Assembly: GCA_963666465.1 (NCBI GenBank)
Contig: OY762824.1
Location: 4,092,001 to 4,156,000, forward strand
Source of the DNA: VXYL01 sp963666465
GTDB lineage: Bacteria > Pseudomonadota > Gammaproteobacteria > Pseudomonadales > Azotimanducaceae
Length of the DNA stretch: 64,000 bases
Direction: 5' to 3'
The notes under the pieces: model-generated
What the model was told of the DNA's origin: nothing
What the model saw: the letters and a program-made list of their open reading frames with translations, nothing else
Database searches by the model: none
In this document: positions 62,781 to 64,000 of the stretch, piece after piece
Layout of the letters: each line of letters starts with the position of its first letter
How positions within the stretch are numbered: the stretch's first letter is position 1
Translations under genes and position numbers: made by a program

Positions 62781-64000
62781 ATGGGCGAAGAAGCCCTTCT
62801 GGCACTGGTTCGCGTGATCGCGGAAAAGCACGAAGCGCTCGCGGCGGCCAGCGGTCAGGGCTTCAATCTGTTCGAAATCCTCAAGCGGGAAACTGACGAG
62901 ATGCACACCCACTCGGCGATCCTGGCCGAGCTACTCGACCCGAACGGCTCGCACGCGCAAGGCTCGGTCTTCGCTCGAAAGTTCGCGGAGCAGTTCGACA
63001 TCCCAAAGGGAGGCATAGAGCATGCACGGGTGTGGCGCGAGCAAACCGTCGCCAAAGGGAGCCGCGCCGACATCCTGATGCAGACGGACGACATCTGCGT
63101 CGTCGTGGAAAACAAGATTTATGGGGACGATCAACCGAGACAACTCGAGCGGTATCACGCGTACGCCAAGGAATGGGACAGACACAGGGTGTTTTACCTC
63201 ACGCTGCACGGCGACGACCCGAGCGAGGATTCGCTCGGGTGCTTGCAGCGGGACGAGGTTGTGTGCATTTCCTATGAATCGGACGTGCTTGCGTGGCTGG
63301 ACGAGTGCATCAAGGAAGTTGCCCGCGTTCCGCAAATCCGGGAGATCCTCGCTCACTATCAGTCATTGCTCCGGAAGCTGACGGGCAAGTCGACGGGAGA
63401 ACTGGTCATGGACTTGAAAGAGCTGCTGGCCCACAAGCAGGGCGACACGTATAACTTCGAACTGGCGCCGAGGATCGCCGAAGCGATGACGGCGTTCAGT
63501 ATCGAGACGGAATCGAAGTTCTGGCAGTCGTTGAAGGAAAGGCTGCTGCAGACCGGCAACCGTCCCTGGCGGCTGGCGGCCATCGATCCGGGCGAGGCAG
63601 GTACGATTCCGATCAAGGAGGCGGACGACGGGACGATCCGACACGCGCACACCGGCTCCAGGAACACGCGGGGATACGGCTGGACATTCCGGATCGAATC
63701 TGACGCCGAGCAACAGCGATACCGGCGCGACGGCGTCGAAGTGCTCTTGCGGATCGAGTGCGACGACTGGGGCTGGGGCTGCTACGGGTTCATCGCGGTC
63801 GAACGGACGCCGAATGGCAAGCGTCGGCTATCACGTGGCGACGACACGCACGGTCTCTTCAACGAGTGGGGCACACTCCTGCCCAAGTTGGAGGACGAGT
63901 GGCACACCGACAAGGAGTCATGGCTAGCGTGGGGATATCCATCCACGGCATTGGCTCTACAGAAGACGAACTGGCTCGCACCCGACGTGATCCGCCAGTT
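62781..64000 (+). CDS. PD-(D/E)XK nuclease superfamily protein (PDDEXK_4-like), 3' end outside window
   Basis: At least 406 residues. The start has GFNLFEILKRETDEMHTHS then AILAELLDPNGSHAQGS, the signature of this family. The nuclease core follows: Glu in WREQTVAKG, Asp in SRADILMQTDD and VVVENKIYGDDQPRQLERY with the E-x-K motif. It is likely a standalone restriction-type or defence nuclease. ATG 62781 follows CAGGAATCC. An in-frame ATG at 62748 overlaps the possible -10 box and is less likely. No stop before the window end. Confidence 0.88.
   Translation, partial: MGEEALLALVRVIAEKHEALAAASGQGFNLFEILKRETDEMHTHSAILAELLDPNGSHAQGSVFARKFAEQFDIPKGGIEHARVWREQTVAKGSRADILMQTDDICVVVENKIYGDDQPRQLERYHAYAKEWDRHRVFYLTLHGDDPSEDSLGCLQRDEVVCISYESDVLAWLDECIKEVARVPQIREILAHYQSLLRKLTGKSTGELVMDLKELLAHKQGDTYNFELAPRIAEAMTAFSIETESKFWQSLKERLLQTGNRPWRLAAIDPGEAGTIPIKEADDGTIRHAHTGSRNTRGYGWTFRIESDAEQQRYRRDGVEVLLRIECDDWGWGCYGFIAVERTPNGKRRLSRGDDTHGLFNEWGTLLPKLEDEWHTDKESWLAWGYPSTALALQKTNWLAPDVIRQ

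Noticed and set aside
1..64000. tRNA, rRNA or riboswitch genes
   Set aside because: I looked for tRNA-like GGTTCGAATCC arms, CCA ends and known riboswitch cores and saw none that I could support by eye.

Overview
The window is high-GC DNA, probably from the chromosome of a free-living or host-associated proteobacterium. BolA, YaaA, TrhO, a PrpC/Stp-type PP2C phosphatase, CNNM/CorC and RND/adaptor efflux systems point to Proteobacteria, most likely Gammaproteobacteria, but I cannot fix the lineage. The rest is typical of marine or sponge-associated bacteria: LLM (luciferase-like) oxidoreductases, phytanoyl-CoA dioxygenase-like (PhyH) proteins, crotonases, a CaiB-type CoA-transferase, an SDR, an SGNH hydrolase and two ankyrin proteins. 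I saw no rRNA, tRNA or CRISPR array.

Layout. 1-8626: an efflux operon with a 5'-cut RND pump, an unusual RND protein fused to an ABC ATPase, and an ABC-2 permease. 8705-10145: decayed nucleoside hydrolase and amidohydrolase genes and a MITE. 10211-14667: an ankyrin gene, an intact IS1634-type element, an internally deleted IS1182 relative and small repeats. 14834-20150: a wrecked class 1 DISARM locus (drmA and drmMI remnants) with a PIN-domain toxin-antitoxin pair between them. 20225-26148: an LLM gene, an IS1182 element inside long inverted repeats, and four small genes. 26468-34083: two crotonases, an LLM gene, an AAA ATPase/DUF4276 pair that looks like a defence module, an SDR, a secreted protein and a phosphoesterase. 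34256-40222: PhyH, a Schlafen/AlbA protein, a parA remnant, a frameshifted secreted HNH nuclease and two 7-copy arrays of an 89/90-bp repeat. 40518-47962: mostly housekeeping genes. 48037-55198: a broken ATPase/nuclease gene, an RND pump with its adaptor, and an IS1380-type transposase remnant. 55489-61335: glyoxalase, an LLM gene split by a third repeat array, SGNH hydrolase, a SLATT-like membrane protein and a CoA-transferase. 61527-64000: two nuclease genes, a ScoMcrA-like HNH enzyme and a PD-(D/E)XK protein cut by the window end.

The main theme is small-element traffic. At least five repeat/MITE families and two kinds of larger IS are present. Several carry clear target duplications, either CTAG or 8-9 bp. 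They split genes, extend reading frames and supply stop codons. The 89/90-bp repeat occurs singly, in 7-copy arrays and as a 3-copy array inside a gene. The most unusual protein is the RND-ABC fusion at 3060-7949.
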